A DNA stretch of 64,000 nucleotides from positions 186,001 to 250,000 of the forward strand of contig JAFEMH010000075.1 of assembly GCA_022495995.1 (NCBI GenBank), given 5' to 3'. The translations under genes were made by a program, and so were the position numbers. Under the pieces are notes generated by a model. The model had not been told where the DNA came from and made no database searches. It worked only from the letters and a program-made list of their open reading frames with translations. Shown here piece after piece: positions 1-11,250 of this stretch; the stretch's first letter is position 1, and the number at the start of each line of letters is the position of its first letter. The DNA is from Adenophora triphylla var. japonica (taxonomy: Eukaryota > Streptophyta > Magnoliopsida > Asterales > Campanulaceae).

Positions 1-574
1 TAATCATTAGAAATTCAATAATGGCTAAACCTAGAATTAAATAGTTTTAGAATTTCAAAAATTCATATCTAATTCAATTTAATGTCCTTAAATTAATTCT
101 TCATTAATCAATAATATTCATAATAAAAATCTCAATCTAATCTCAAAAGTTTCTAGGATTTTCTAGGTTCTTTTAAAATTCGAAAATAATAATTATGGGA
201 CGAAAGAATTCCTTACTTTACCTTGGTTTTTCTTCTCAAATGTTTCTTCCTCTTTTCTTCACATCACACAAAGACACACACAACTTCTTCTTTCTTTACG
301 GCAAAGAATAATGTGCCGCCTCCCTCTCTCTATTTCTTTTATTTATGCAATTAAAATGTAACCCTAGGTATTTAGGGTGTATTTATAATATGAATTTTCC
401 AATCTTAGGACAATTAAGTGATCCAATTTAACTAGTTAACCCAAGCCCAAAATAATAAGCCCACACATAATAAACCATTCAATAAAAGGAAACAATTTAT
501 TAAAAATGAGTATTTATTAATTAAAGGATTTAAATTTATTAATAAAAGAAATATTAAAATTTAGGGTTATTACA
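1..574 (-). repeat. Partial second LTR, cut by the window edge
   Basis: It is nearly identical to 3184-3757, apart from small indels such as in the CA-rich stretch near 270-285. On the minus strand it starts at 574, right after the purine tract, so it is the beginning of the downstream LTR. Confidence 0.8.
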
Positions 575-909
575 TTCTTACCCCCTTAAAAGAAGTTTAG
601 TCCTCTAAACTTTCATAATTCGATGAAGCAACTAATCTTATCATATCAATCTACACTAAACACTCCAAGAATAATACTGAGGTCAAACCTAAGGCTCAAA
701 TGAAACTTATTCTCACACATTCTAAACTCCCAAAGATATAAAGCCAAAATCAAACTTATCCTTGCCCATTCTAAACTCCCAAAGATATAAAAACTCAAAT
801 CAAACTTATCCTTATACATCCTATCTCCCAAGGATCTAAAAGTTCAAATCAAACTTATCCTCATACATTCTATCTCCCAAGGATCTAAAGCCAAAGCTCT
901 GATACCAAC
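575..909 (-). other. Residual internal region with PBS and polypurine tract
   Basis: The only sequence left between the two LTRs. The PBS complement lies at 896-907 and the polypurine tract complement at 575-592. Between them are short repeats of a CAAACTTATCC-type phrase (about 690-870) and no conserved protein. Loss of gag-pol leaves only the ends needed for reverse transcription. Confidence 0.7.
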
Positions 910-3757
910 TGTAACTACCCCGAATTTTCACAACAATAATAATACTTAATTACTAATAAAATAACCTCCAACGGTTACTAAAACCATAATTTAAAAACTA
1001 ACCATAATTTGAAATAACTTAAATGCTGAAAACGGTAATAACTTCAACGGCTAGTACAATCCACTAGCTCAAAAAACTTTAATGTCTAACAAACTTTCAA
1101 ATAACTGAAGTAACTAACTAAATAGAAATAACTAAACGATCCTTGAACTCCTTATGAAGTGCTCCCGAACCGTTTCACCTTCTTCCTATATGAAATCTGG
1201 AAGAAAAAGAGTATGAAAGGGTGAGCGAACAATGCCCAGTAAGTTCATATACAACCCCTCCGGTTACTAAGGAGGAGTAGACCTGAAGGAATATCAACGG
1301 TACAAATTTCAAATAACAATTGAAGAAATAACGAAGTACAAATTCGAAATCATTATTTGACAAATTCTCAAATCACATCTTTCAAAATCTCAATGGTTTC
1401 ACAAACTGAGTTAACAAATATTTTGGAGTTCCAAATGATGACGAAATCGATTCAAATTGACTCGAATGATTTACTTAATTAAAAACTGTCCCATACCAGC
1501 CTTAACTAACTAAACCACTCACAGATTTTTAGGAATTTCAAAGGACTGATAAGCTGAACAAAGTTGACTCGAATGATCTAGTCATCTACAATTGTCCCAT
1601 ACCAGCTGTAGATAATCAAATCATTCACAGACATCATGATCACGTAAGTGGTCCACTGACCTTATCAAACCGAAATCCCATAAAGGGAACAAAAGCCCAC
1701 AAAGAGCACTAATACCCACACAGGGTTCGAAATCCCACAAAGGGCACGAAGGTTGACTCCGCAGAGTCCGAAACAGTGCACCACAACTACATTGAAGCGG
1801 TGAACTAAGTTTGCCCGAAGGCCAAAATATCAAATATACCCCGCCGAAGCAGGTTGTCTAACTTAGTGATCATTAATGGAACAAAATCATATTATATCAA
1901 AATGCATTTTTATACAGAATACGAACTTTCACAATAACAATGAAATTCTGTATTTACGAAACCAAAAGAACGATTTAGCAAACGAATAACAAAAGATTAG
2001 CAAATAACGGTATCGAGGAGTCAAAACAAATACTGACGCGAGGTCAGCTTTTACGTATCAAATGAACGTACATCGCCAAGAAATATGCGGAAGCCTAAAC
2101 AATGAAACGGAGCGGAATCAATTAACTTAAAGATGTATAATCCCTTACCTTGGCCTTGCTTTCCTTCCTTAAGCAACGCCTTTACGCGAAATCTACAATC
2201 ACGGAATAACATAACTTAGGCACAAGTAATCGTTTATTACTTCTTATGTACCTGTACTTCCTTTCTTTAGTTAACCTATGAGTTATTCATAGACTCACCT
2301 TAATTGGTTAACTAACCTTCTATTTTTTAGAAGCTTTCCTAATTTAGCAGTTTCTTAAACTTAGAAACTTTCTATTTCGAAATTCTAACACTTTGGAACC
2401 TAAGTCTTTTAGTATTCTTAAAGTGTTATTCTTCTTCTTTTCCTTTGATATAATCCCTTTAAGGTCTTTGGACTTCCCTTAAATTTCAAAAGGTTCTTTT
2501 AGGTTTTCTTAATTTCAATTAAGTCCTTTAACTTTCTAAAATTTACAAAATAGTCCCTCAACTTTTGAAAATTACAAAATAGTCCCTCAACTTTTAAAAA
2601 ATTACAAACACGGTCCCTTAACTTTTGGAAAATTACAAAATAGTCCCTCAACTTTTGGGAAATTACAAAACAGTCTCTCAACTTTTGAAAAATTACTAAA
2701 CAAGTCCCTCAACTTTTCAAGTAATTGCAAAAACAAATTCCTTCGTATTTTCAAAATCACGAGCCCTCGAGAACTTTTGAACTTTTCAGCCTCGTCCTAG
2801 AGTTAACTGTTCAGTTAGTAACTTAACTGAAAAATCCTTTCAACTTTGAAAACTCTGCAGTTTAGTCCATTTTCCGTTTAAAAACTAACTACTTTTATAT
2901 AAACTAACAAAAATACTAACACTTAAGTGGATAACACACAATTCATGCCAAGAACACTTCGGCCGACTCCCAGGTTGCTCAAAAAAATTGTTTTGTTTCT
3001 CTTTTAATTTTTTAAGCATTAAGCAATTATTTAATTTCTATGTTCTTTAATAAAAACCCCTTTAATCATATTAATTGTGTTTGATTCAATTTCAAATCAA
3101 TATGAACTAGGGTTAGGGTTATTTCATTATAACCTACAATTCCCCAATAATCAAATCCTTAATTTATTACATAAATCCTAGGATTAATCATTAGAAATTC
3201 AATAATGGCTAAACCTAGAATTAAATAGTTTTAGAATTTCAAAAATTCATATCTAATTCAATTTAATGTCCTTAAATTAATTCTTCATTAATCAATAATA
3301 TTCATAATAAAAATCTCAATCTAATCTCAAAAGTTTCTAGGATTTTCTAGGTTCTTTTAAAATTCGAAAATAATAATTATGGGACGAAAGAATTCCTTAC
3401 TTTACCTTGGTTTTTCTTCTCAAATGTTTCTTCCTCTTTTCTTCACATCACACAGCACACACACAGCTTCTTCTTTCTTTACGGCAAAGAATAATGTGCC
3501 GCCTCCCTCTCTCTATTTCTTTTATTTATGCAATTAAAATGTAACCCTAGGTATTTAGGGTGTATTTATAATATGAATTTTCCAATCTTAGGACAATTAA
3601 GTGATCCAATTTAACTAGTTAACCCAAGCCCAAAATAATAAGCCCACACATAATAAACCATTCAATAAAAGGAAACAATTTATTAAAAATGAGTATTTAT
3701 TAATTAAAGGATTTAAATTTATTAATAAAAGAAATATTAAAATTTAGGGTTATTACA
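910..3757 (-). repeat. LTR (2848 bp) of the minus-strand Tekay-like remnant
   Basis: Ends are TGTAA and TTACA on the minus strand, an inverted pair typical of this family. The inner end is next to the PBS at 896-907. The LTR contains a minisatellite at about 2505-2735 and no ORF with retroelement motifs. Confidence 0.8.
2505..2735 (-). repeat. LTR minisatellite, ~31-bp unit
   Basis: Units built on AGTCCCTCAACTTTTG plus a short AATTACAAAA spacer, about seven copies with drift. The same array in the other orientation occurs in the LTRs at 29.9, 37.4 and 55.3 kb. Confidence 0.8.
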
Positions 3758-5037
3758 GTCCAAGACTGAGTCAATATAACTTGCACTCAATTTGTTTAAC
3801 CAGAACTGATATAAGATTTACCTGTCATATGAGCAAGAACAATGCACGTAAGACAGACAAACTGTTAAGATCCTCGACCAACTGATGGAGCACGTTAAAG
3901 AAACTCTCTTAAACTTGAGTCCTATTTCTCAAGCTAACCCGTTACCCAACCTGATCCCATACTTAGGAGGGTCCCACCCAGAGTCGTAACAATCCACCAC
4001 GCTCCACATCCGTTGTACTCGTGTCGGACACTCGTACTCAAGTCGTTTCAACACGAGTATGGCGGGGTGAACCAAAGAGTATCACAGAGAAAAACATTTC
4101 CCAGCAACCACCCAAAATTACAAAACTGCAAATATCACCAGATTTACGAGACTAAGAGATTTTAAAACAAACTCCATCTCATTATATGATAACTTGATTG
4201 CTTGCCCTTAAACTTCAGCATATTAGCATACATCTTATACTTTTGAATTTGCTTTTCTTGATCCCTATATGTTTCGCATCACCCACCCACCTAAAGGCTA
4301 TTGGTTCAATCCACTATTGATAGCAACACATTGTTCATCTCAGCGGGATTGACTGCGGATATATAAAAATGGTATTTCCTCATCCAACAGGAATTCACAT
4401 TAGGAAATCTCAACATCGCAGCATAGCAGTCTCTAAATGAAATGTCCGTCAGTTGCCTCCACCATATAAGGTACTTCATCCAAGGATCTCGCAACACGGT
4501 ATTTGCAAAACCCAACAAGTCTTCACCTTGAAATACCCATTGAACTTCTATTGATACCAATAGACCTTAACCTCACTGTATTTCCCCCTCCTTCGTGAAT
4601 ATTATAATCTTTGCACAAGATATATTTGTCGATCATCCTGCCAAACGATTTCTCCCACAAGCATGTCCTATGTCAACCTAATTCACCTCCACATATATCA
4701 GCATTCCACACTTCATCTCCCTCATGCGGCCTTCCACTCTTTGGAAGTGATTTCATCACCAAAAGATGATTCATGTGAGCAGGAAAATCTTAGAAGCCAA
4801 AAGTTCTCCATTCTATGACTTATCTCCAATTGTAAAGATGTTGATCAACTAGGTCACTACGCAAGCATGTATGTAATGATTTCCATATCGTCATGTGCAT
4901 CATATATTTCGAGCTCCCATCTCATCGACAAACGATATAATTTTTTTAATAGAAAAAGTAGCACAAAAGCTCTCCTCAATTAGTCATGCCATTTCTTTCC
5001 TCCTCATATTAGCCTTTGCCCTTTTCCCTCGGTGTTC
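3758..5037. other. Unassigned stretch, no recognisable gene
   Basis: Moderately AT-rich sequence without a motif I can name. A minus-strand ORF of 84 residues (4306-4560) has protein-like composition but matches no family I recognise and has no visible splice partners. The stretch could be old intergenic DNA or further transposon debris. Confidence 0.4.
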
Positions 5038-5045
5038 CTCACATG
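5038..5045. repeat. Left 8-bp target site duplication of the hAT element
   Basis: CTCACATG, identical to 6084-6091 on the other side. Confidence 0.8.
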
Positions 5046-6083
5046 CTATGATGCACGGATACGTCATCCCATCGGCGTATCGCGTATCCAAGACGTATGG
5101 GATACGGATACGCCTGAAATACGTCAAAAACGGCGAAAAATACGTACGGGGACCGAATTCGAATTTTCCCAAACTTTGGATACGGGAAACGGGTACGCCG
5201 TGTCCAAAACCCGGATACTCAAACCCGAATCCGGACACGTTTACCCGAAATCAAATCAGAAATCGAAAATTACCTCGACTGGAATTTGAAACAAACGATC
5301 GATTCGAGTTTCCTTTGTCGATTCAAACACTCGCCCAGGTAAGTCGAATCAAACCCTCGCCTCTGCTCTATTTATTTCCATTTTTTTCGTTGAAGATTCA
5401 AAGCCAGAAGCCCAGAACCTTTCATCGTCGATTCCAAGTCTCCGGTTGAGTGCGCCTCTGCCTTCATCGTCGATTCGACTCGTGATGTGAGTCGCCTGCG
5501 CCTTCGCCGTCGCCTTCGCCGTCGCCTTCGCCGTCGCTGCCTGAGGTAAGTCTTGATCTGCGATTTTGATTTTTCCTTTTGCGATTTTGACTTTTCCTTT
5601 TTCTCTGTAAACGACGGTAGGTGAGAACTTTGAAAATTGTTTTTTCTAATTTTGATTTATTGCTTTTTCTCTCTGTTAATGTAATGGTATGAATTGAGTA
5701 GGACACGTGGGTGGTGACTAGTGAATGTGATTCTCATTTAGCTTCATTATTTTTTTTATTTTTTTTTATTGTTTGTTGTTTAATGAATTGTGAGTGACAA
5801 ATGACAATAACTCTTTTTATTAGACAAAATGTGAATATTTTTTACTTTATGTGCTTAAATTATTTACTCAGTTTATACCATCAAAGACTAATATTTATGC
5901 TTATATTTTGTTATATTTACATTTTGGTCCTTATATTTTTTTAAAATTACATGTTGGTCCCTGTACTTTTAATATTTACATATTAACCCCCCGTACCCGT
6001 ATCCTATATTTTTCAAAAATGCCGTATCCCCGTGTCCCGTATCCGCGTATCCGTATCCCCGTATCCGTATCCGTGCAACATAG
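5046..6083. mobile_element. Non-autonomous hAT-type DNA transposon
   Basis: Terminal inverted repeats are CTATGATGCACGGATAC at 5046 and GTATCCGTGCAACATAG ending at 6083, one mismatch. They extend inward as arrays of GTATCC/GGATAC phrases. The element is flanked by a perfect 8-bp duplication CTCACATG (5038-5045 and 6084-6091), the hallmark of hAT transposition. At 1038 bp it has no transposase; open frames inside (for example 4895-5449) have no transposase motifs. A GCCTTCGCCGTC microsatellite lies near 5490-5540. Function: mobilised in trans by a hAT transposase elsewhere. Confidence 0.8.
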
Positions 6084-6091
6084 CTCACATG
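6084..6091. repeat. Right 8-bp target site duplication of the hAT element
   Basis: CTCACATG, identical to 5038-5045. Confidence 0.8.
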
Positions 6092-6100
6092 TAACACGTA

Positions 6101-6336
6101 CTCCCTCCGTCCCACGTGAGTGTGAACGAGGAGTCAAATTGATGCAACTTTGATCAATAATTTGAATAAAAAAGAATGATCCTAATAAAATTTAAAAAAT
6201 TATTTTTATATCACGACTAATAATAATTTCAATAACAATTTTTAAATTTTATTAGGATCATTATTTTTTATTTAAATTATTAGTCAAAGTTACATCAAGT
6301 TAACCAAAAGTTCACACTCCCGTGGGACGGAGGGAG
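6101..6336. mobile_element. Stowaway-type MITE
   Basis: Termini CTCCCTCCGTCCCACG and its inverse, bounded by TA on both sides (6099-6100, 6337-6338). The interior is a long imperfect palindrome: the AATGATCCTAATAAAAT phrase at ~6174 is repeated inverted near 6250. The 236-bp length, TA duplication and fold-back fit Tc1/mariner-derived Stowaway elements. Non-coding. Confidence 0.85.
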
Positions 6337-7200
6337 TATAAGGGAGTGTGTTAGAATCTCATTACTTAATACAAGTTCCTTCATGTAACTCTTGGGATCC
6401 TTAATCTAGATCCTCAATCAATATGCAGGGAGGGGGCATAAAAATAACTTCTCAAAAAGAAACATTTATCAACTTTTCAAAAGTACATTCTAAGTTGGAA
6501 AGAGTAGTTAAAAGAAAGTGAACCATCTCCTTCAGACTAAGATGACCTACCAATGCTCACTAAAATGTTTTTCTAGAGAGTTCAAATCTAAACCATCTCT
6601 TTATACCTCTATCCCCAATACTTAATCATCTTCTCCTCCCCCTAACTACCCAAATTTTGACAGGTGCTACTTCCATGATCCATCATGATCATCTTCACAA
6701 TGTCACTTCCTTAAAATACCCACCCCCTTTCTCGCCTTTAATAGTTGCTTCCATCATGTTCACAATGTCACTTCCTTTAGAATATCAATTGCCATTATTA
6801 ACCACCTTTAGACCCTAACCACCCTATAAAGCGTGTAGATGTGCTCACTTCCATAATCATTGCTCTTCACATCCTGCCAGCCAATGCCAATGAACTCAAG
6901 GTGGAGAGAGAGCAACGTATAAGACAGCAATTCACCTAACATTAAAGACAAGCCATAAAATCATATTCAGCAATTATAGCATGTACTATTAAATCTACCA
7001 ACTACCTAGCAGAAGTTGTAATGTGAATGCAAATTTTAAGGTTCTAGTAATTGACTATAATCGCTAATATAACAACAACAAAAAAACATGTTAACCCTAT
7101 AATTAAGATAGGCTACATATACCAAAAGCAGAATCACATTGGGTCAAGTGCAAGTATAATCTTCTGTACATGTTTCTGCATCGACCATATCTTAATTTAA
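6337..7200. other. Unassigned AT-rich stretch
   Basis: No ORF, repeat or splice-bounded exon that I can support. It may be degraded host intron or intergenic sequence, since TBCCD1-like exons lie to its right on the minus strand. Confidence 0.35.
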
Positions 7201-7382
7201 GTGCTTATGCTTTATATCTTTACGTATGACCTCTAACCAAGTATTCTTTGGTAGCCCACATGCTCTACTAAAATAACTCAAAACCATTGAAGTGCTTATG
7301 CTTTATATCTTTACGTATGACCTCTAACCAAGTATTCTTTGGTAGCCCACATGCTCTACTAAAAGAACTCAAAACCATTGAC
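7201..7382. repeat. 91-bp tandem duplication
   Basis: Two copies starting at 7201 and 7292, differing at about one base (AAATAACTC versus AAAGAACTC). A recent local duplication, or an assembly stutter. Confidence 0.8.
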
Positions 7383-7387
7383 TCCAT

Positions 7388-7850
7388 TCACCAGGCATCT
7401 ATAGCCCTGCAACGTATCTGTCCAAAACATCGTAAGCCATTTTCCCGCATCTTCTCTACGATCGATGCCACACCTACCCTGGTACAAATGTCTTCAAATT
7501 TCAATCTGTATTTTCTAGTTTTACCGCACATGCAACGAAGCATGAACATATGTGTTGCATTTATTTTATGTGGGTGGCTTCCTTTGAAGGCCAGCATTTC
7601 GCGTCATATAATAAAGCTAGTATTATGACAGTTCTATAAACTCTTTCACCCATAAAAGCATATTACGATCGCACGACACTCTGGTGTCGGGTGGCACTCT
7701 TTCGCCAAACAAGATGCGTGTATTCTATTATTTACATTTCCATCAATTTCTCCATCTCTCTGACTAACATAACCTAAGTTCAATCGTTGATCAAAGTTCA
7801 ATTCAGACCTTTTCAATTTTTGACGTACCAAAAGCAATTATAGGAGATGG
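7388..7850 (-). pseudogene. LINE reverse-transcriptase C-terminal fragment
   Basis: On the minus strand, 7388-7597 reads a segment with LRCMCGKTRKYRLKFEDI and VASIVEKMRENGLRCFG. This matches the tail region downstream of the RT fingers/palm in plant RTE/L1-like LINEs (typically LRWMCG ... RLRWFGH). Further upstream, 7646-7837 keeps an RDGEIDGNVNNRIHAS phrase of the same proteins in another frame, so there is at least one frameshift. Catalytic RT motifs are absent: this is a 5'-truncated, dead copy. Family call is from motif memory. Confidence 0.7.
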
Positions 7851-8321
7851 AGCCTAAAAGGTTTATTATCCAAAATTCGAATAGGTTAACTTTTTTCTAA
7901 CTGATATTAAATGTAGAGGATTTGCTTGAACATAATTTATCACCAAATACAGCGTGAAATATTGCAACGCAAAATTTCCAATAACTCGTTCAATAAATAA
8001 AAATAAATACAAAAATTCATTCCAAGGAAATATTTTAGAATATATGTAAAATTGCAATCCATTTTTCATCAAGGGAACAAACATGAACTTAAGATGTTGG
8101 ATCCATGGAAAAGCACATAAGAGTATATGAGAGTATACATATGTATATATAAATCAAGAAAGTACAATGAGCCCATTATGCATCATGCAAGGACAATATA
8201 CACAAAGTGTATGTTGAACTAAATATGTGTAACTTCAATTGGTAATATGTTATCTTCTCAAGGCAATAAAGAGCAATTTGACTTCCATACATTAAGTAAC
8301 TAATAATAAGACTTATATGTG
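7851..8321. other. AT-rich stretch, probably intron or decayed host sequence
   Basis: No conserved coding segment. It lies downstream (minus strand) of the TBCCD1-like exon 2, where the next exon would be expected, but none is visible. Confidence 0.35.
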
Positions 8322-8434
8322 CAGGAAGCCAAAAGAGCTATTATGTTGCCTAAATGTTTCTGTAAATAAGATAATTGATGGGCCTCTTCATAAGACTGTG
8401 ATGGCATAGATCGACGGCTATTGCTGTGCACAAG
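8322..8434 (-). pseudogene. TBCCD1-like gene, exon 2 (partial host gene)
   Basis: After a good acceptor (TTAATTTCAG, complement of 8435-8444) the minus strand reads LVHSNSRRSMPSQSYEEAHQ and then LSYLQKHLGNIIALLA. This continues in phase 0 from exon 1 at 10125-10594. Together they resemble the N-terminal region of plant TBCC domain-containing protein 1 (tubulin-binding cofactor C family; centrosome and cell-shape roles are known for relatives). The donor is unclear: no good GT follows LLAS, so the right-hand end of this exon is approximate. The C-terminal TBCC/CARP domains are not found in the window, so the gene is truncated or its later exons are displaced. Confidence 0.65.
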
Positions 8435-9176
8435 CTGAAATTAATGGAGCAACAACTAAGCAGATAAGTAACAGAGATGTGAAACCTCATCAAACACAAA
8501 AATGATGATAAAATCAAAACTTAGGTTCAGACTAACAGAGGGAGGGAATGTTTAGTAACCAAATTTCTATTAATTGCATAAATTTCCTTCCTTTTGCTTA
8601 CCCACACATGATGTGTCTACAACCACATGCATACACATTTATGTATATGCATACAGATACTACTACAGCGACAAAAATCACTTTAACTAACAAAACAAAC
8701 ACCAATTTTGGTAGTAATGCCGATACTTAAACAATGCAAGAGCTAACTAGTCACGCACATATCATACAACACCTCATAACTAATCCAAATTGTAGAAATA
8801 TTGTCGGAAATTAACCAACATTCTTAAATACTGATAATACTATCAAAAAGAATTTTTGCAGCATTTTCTGCAGTACAAGAAAAGAGCTAATTACTTGACA
8901 CGCATTCACTACCATCCAACAATTCTAATGGTATTTCTAAGTGTTGGCCCGCCGTTAAAACTCCATTTTCAACTTCAGAAACAATAAGACAAGAGTTTAT
9001 TATCGCACGCATTAAGCAGCATCTTGCAAGTAATCAACATTTTAGGAACACTATATCACTAGCTCAAAACTTATCAAATTGACAGACAATGAGGCCGTAC
9101 CACACTCAACATTTCAACAACACCGACAAGTTCTCGAATTCTATTTCTAATTACGTTCTAAGGGGGCAGTTGCCAC
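8435..9176 (-). other. Intron 1 of the TBCCD1-like gene, part 1
   Basis: AT-rich, no ORF. Bounded by the exon 2 acceptor at 8435-8436 and the hAT-like insertion at 9177. Intron 1 as a whole spans 8435-10124. Confidence 0.5.
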
Positions 9177-9988
9177 CAGGGATGTAGCTGCATTGGGGCA
9201 AGGGGGTCACTTGACCCCCCTGATTTTTCAGAATGTGCATAATAGGATCCTTCAGTTTTATAGAATAACATACATTAGGCAACTTTGACCTCCTCCCCCC
9301 CCCCCAGGATTTAGTCAATTTCTAAGTTACCTCCCTGGAATTGGGAAAATTTATATTTCACTATCAAAAACTTCACAATAATTGTATTTTACCATTAAAA
9401 AAAATCACATTGCATTTTACGATTAAAAAAAAATTATTGGTGAATTCCCCTTTTCAATGTTTTCTCAATCTAAAATTTTGGAATATGTTACTCTAGGTTA
9501 ATTATTTTCTTTCTCAAATTATTAGATAAATTGTCATCACATCCTTCATCATTCAATAGTCTTATAGATTGCATATTTTCTATTTCCCATTTAATCTTCT
9601 AATTACTTTAATTTTCCAATTTTGATTTAAAGAAAGATTTCATTTTAATTGAAAATGTTACATTAGAAGGCGTTAAATAAGACAAACCCAAGATTACGAC
9701 TTTGTTTATACAGTATATCTTGACCTTCTGAATAAAATTCCTGGCTACGTGACCTAAGTCCCTGGTTGCCACCATTCATCTTTTAAACTTTACAAATTAT
9801 CACTTACAATTATAAGAAAAAATGTCTTGTTGTTATTAAAAATTATACTTTTATCAATTTTGTCCCATTTATATTAAGAAAAAAGTACACTGTTGTAATT
9901 TTTTGCCCCCTTTAAGTTAGATTCAGATGATTTTATAAACTCTATATATTTTTGCCCCCTTCACAAAAAAATCATGGCTCCACCAATG
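9177..9988. mobile_element. Decayed non-autonomous hAT-like element in the host intron
   Basis: Left end CAGGGATGTAGCTGCATT is followed by GGGGCAAGGGGG. The right end, inverted, reads CATTGGTGGAGCCATGA and later GAAGGGGGCAAAA. This is the layout of plant hAT elements whose ends read CAGGGGCGGAGCC followed by a G-run. Flanks GTTGCCAC (9169-9176) and GATGACAC (9989-9996) match at 6 of 8 positions, as expected for an aged 8-bp duplication. The interior is AT-rich with no transposase. Confidence 0.5.
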
Positions 9989-10124
9989 GATGACACATTT
10001 CATAACCAGTTGCCAGCAGCTCAATCACAATTTGAATATAACGAACACCAGTATAGCTAATTGATCACAAATTTATGACTAAACATTTAACGATCGAAAC
10101 CGTGCAAGAGCAAAATAACTTCAC

Positions 10125-10594
10125 CTGCAACGGCGTAAGAGCGGACAAAAATTCATCAAACGCGGAAGTGGAGGGCCAAACATCTGCAACCGCGGCAGAA
10201 TCTTTGTGACCTCGGGGAAGCAAACGCTTATAAGACTGAATGTACAAGAAGATCAACAAATCATACACATTGACGCCGACGGAATCAACCGCTTCCGACT
10301 TAGCGGTGACGAGCGGGTCGTAGTCAGTGTAAAAACGGAGGCAATAATATCGATAACGAGCCTGGCATGTTCAGGTGAGATCTGGAGTGACTCAGCGATG
10401 GCGGACGAATTAACGCGGTGAGATGCGGAATTAGGAGGGACGAGTTTGTCTTTGAGAGAAGTTAGGGTTTGGGTAGCGTCGGGGAAGATGAGCTTCGGTA
10501 AAGGAATCAGGCCGTGATCGAATGGCTCGCGGCGAGGGTGGATGTACGGTGGCGGTGGGGTGGAGGAAGTTGACGGAGGTAAAGATTCGGTCAG
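10125..10594 (-). pseudogene. TBCCD1-like gene, exon 1, with a frameshift and a lost start codon
   Basis: The minus strand reads a proline-rich leader, then HPRREPFDHGLIPLPKLIFP, AIAESLQISPEHARLVIDII and, after a frame change, VDSVGVNVYDLLIFLYIQSY and DSAAVADVWPSTSAFDEFL. It ends LTPLQ at a canonical donor (CAG/GTGAAG at 10125). The pattern is that of the N-terminus of plant TBCCD1. A one-base loss in the T-run (complement of 10331-10335) breaks the frame, and the codon where Met is expected is CTG (10592-10594). The upstream promoter has been replaced by a truncated MITE. Relict host gene, or partly an assembly error. Confidence 0.65.
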
Positions 10595-10688
10595 GGTTAA
10601 TTTGGAAGAGCAGAAATGGAATTGGGGAGTGAGTGTAACAGATGAATAATGAGAAGAGAGAGAAAGTGAGTGAGGAGAGAGAGAACCA

Positions 10689-10897
10689 AAGAATCTTTAC
10701 CATTCTACCCACTCATTCTCTCTCCTACTTTACTTTTACACTCATAACATTCTCTCTCCTAACTATTCCTCTTACTCATTCTTTCTCATATTTAATTTTT
10801 CATACTCATAAACACCTCCTCTACCTATTTCTCTTTCCTACTTTTTCTTAATTCCCGTACCCAAAAATAGGTCCTCAATTACGTGGGACGGAGGGAG
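10689..10897 (-). mobile_element. 5'-truncated Stowaway-type MITE
   Basis: The right end ACGTGGGACGGAGGGAG is followed by TA. The body matches the inverse of the MITE at 11251-11537 over ~200 bp (CATTCTCTCTCCTACTT phrases). The opposite terminus is missing at ~10689, directly beside the TBCCD1-like exon 1. Confidence 0.75.
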
Positions 10898-11250
10898 TAA
10901 AGTTTTTTTAATACGTGACAACTAGAGTGTGAGTGATCAAAAGTCACTTTGATAAATTTTACAAAAAATAAATGCTCGTATAATTAAATAAAGTTTTTTA
11001 ATACGTGACATCTAACAACTAGATTGTGAGTGATCAAATCTCTTGAAATATTTGTAATTTTAGCACTTTTCAACCAACGAGAGTACGTAAATTATTCGAT
11101 TGCTATTATACACATCAAACCGATATCATGGGTTTAGAAAAATTTCAGGCCAATTTGAATCATAAAAAATTTCAAACCAAACCACTACAATTTAATTTGA
11201 TTTGGTATTGTGGTTTGATTTTGTGATTTAAATTACCGTTCAAATATTTA
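10898..11250. other. Short spacer between two MITEs
   Basis: Contains a locally repeated phrase TTTTTTAATACGTGACA (about 10904 and 10993), and AAACCAAACC/GGTTTGATTT inverted phrases near 11170-11225. No gene. Confidence 0.4.

Larger units (their letters stand above)
1..3757 (-). mobile_element. Tekay-like Ty3/gypsy remnant with almost no internal region (minus strand)
   Basis: Positions 1-574 and 3184-3757 are near-identical, so two LTRs of the same family sit here in direct order. Read on the minus strand, a full LTR runs 3757 to 910 and begins TGTAATAACC. It is followed by a primer-binding site complementary to initiator Met tRNA (TGGTATCAGAGC, minus strand, at 896-907), a 335-bp internal scrap, a purine tract (complement of 575-592) and then the start of a second LTR that leaves the window at base 1. 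All gag-pol is gone. The LTR is related to but distinct from the LTRs at 29-57 kb: both carry the same ~31-bp minisatellite and the same region around the GCGTAAA motif. It is a deletion derivative; the left end and target duplication are outside the window. Confidence 0.8.

Noticed and set aside
4306..4560. 84-codon minus-strand ORF with protein-like composition
   Set aside because: No family recognised, no splice context; recorded as unassigned only.
5464..5706. Minus-strand ORF with GDGEG repeats
   Set aside because: Produced by the GCCTTCGCCGTC microsatellite within the hAT element.
10206..10421. Plus-strand ORF opposite the TBCCD1-like exon
   Set aside because: Shadow of the minus-strand exon, which has family resemblance and splice sites.
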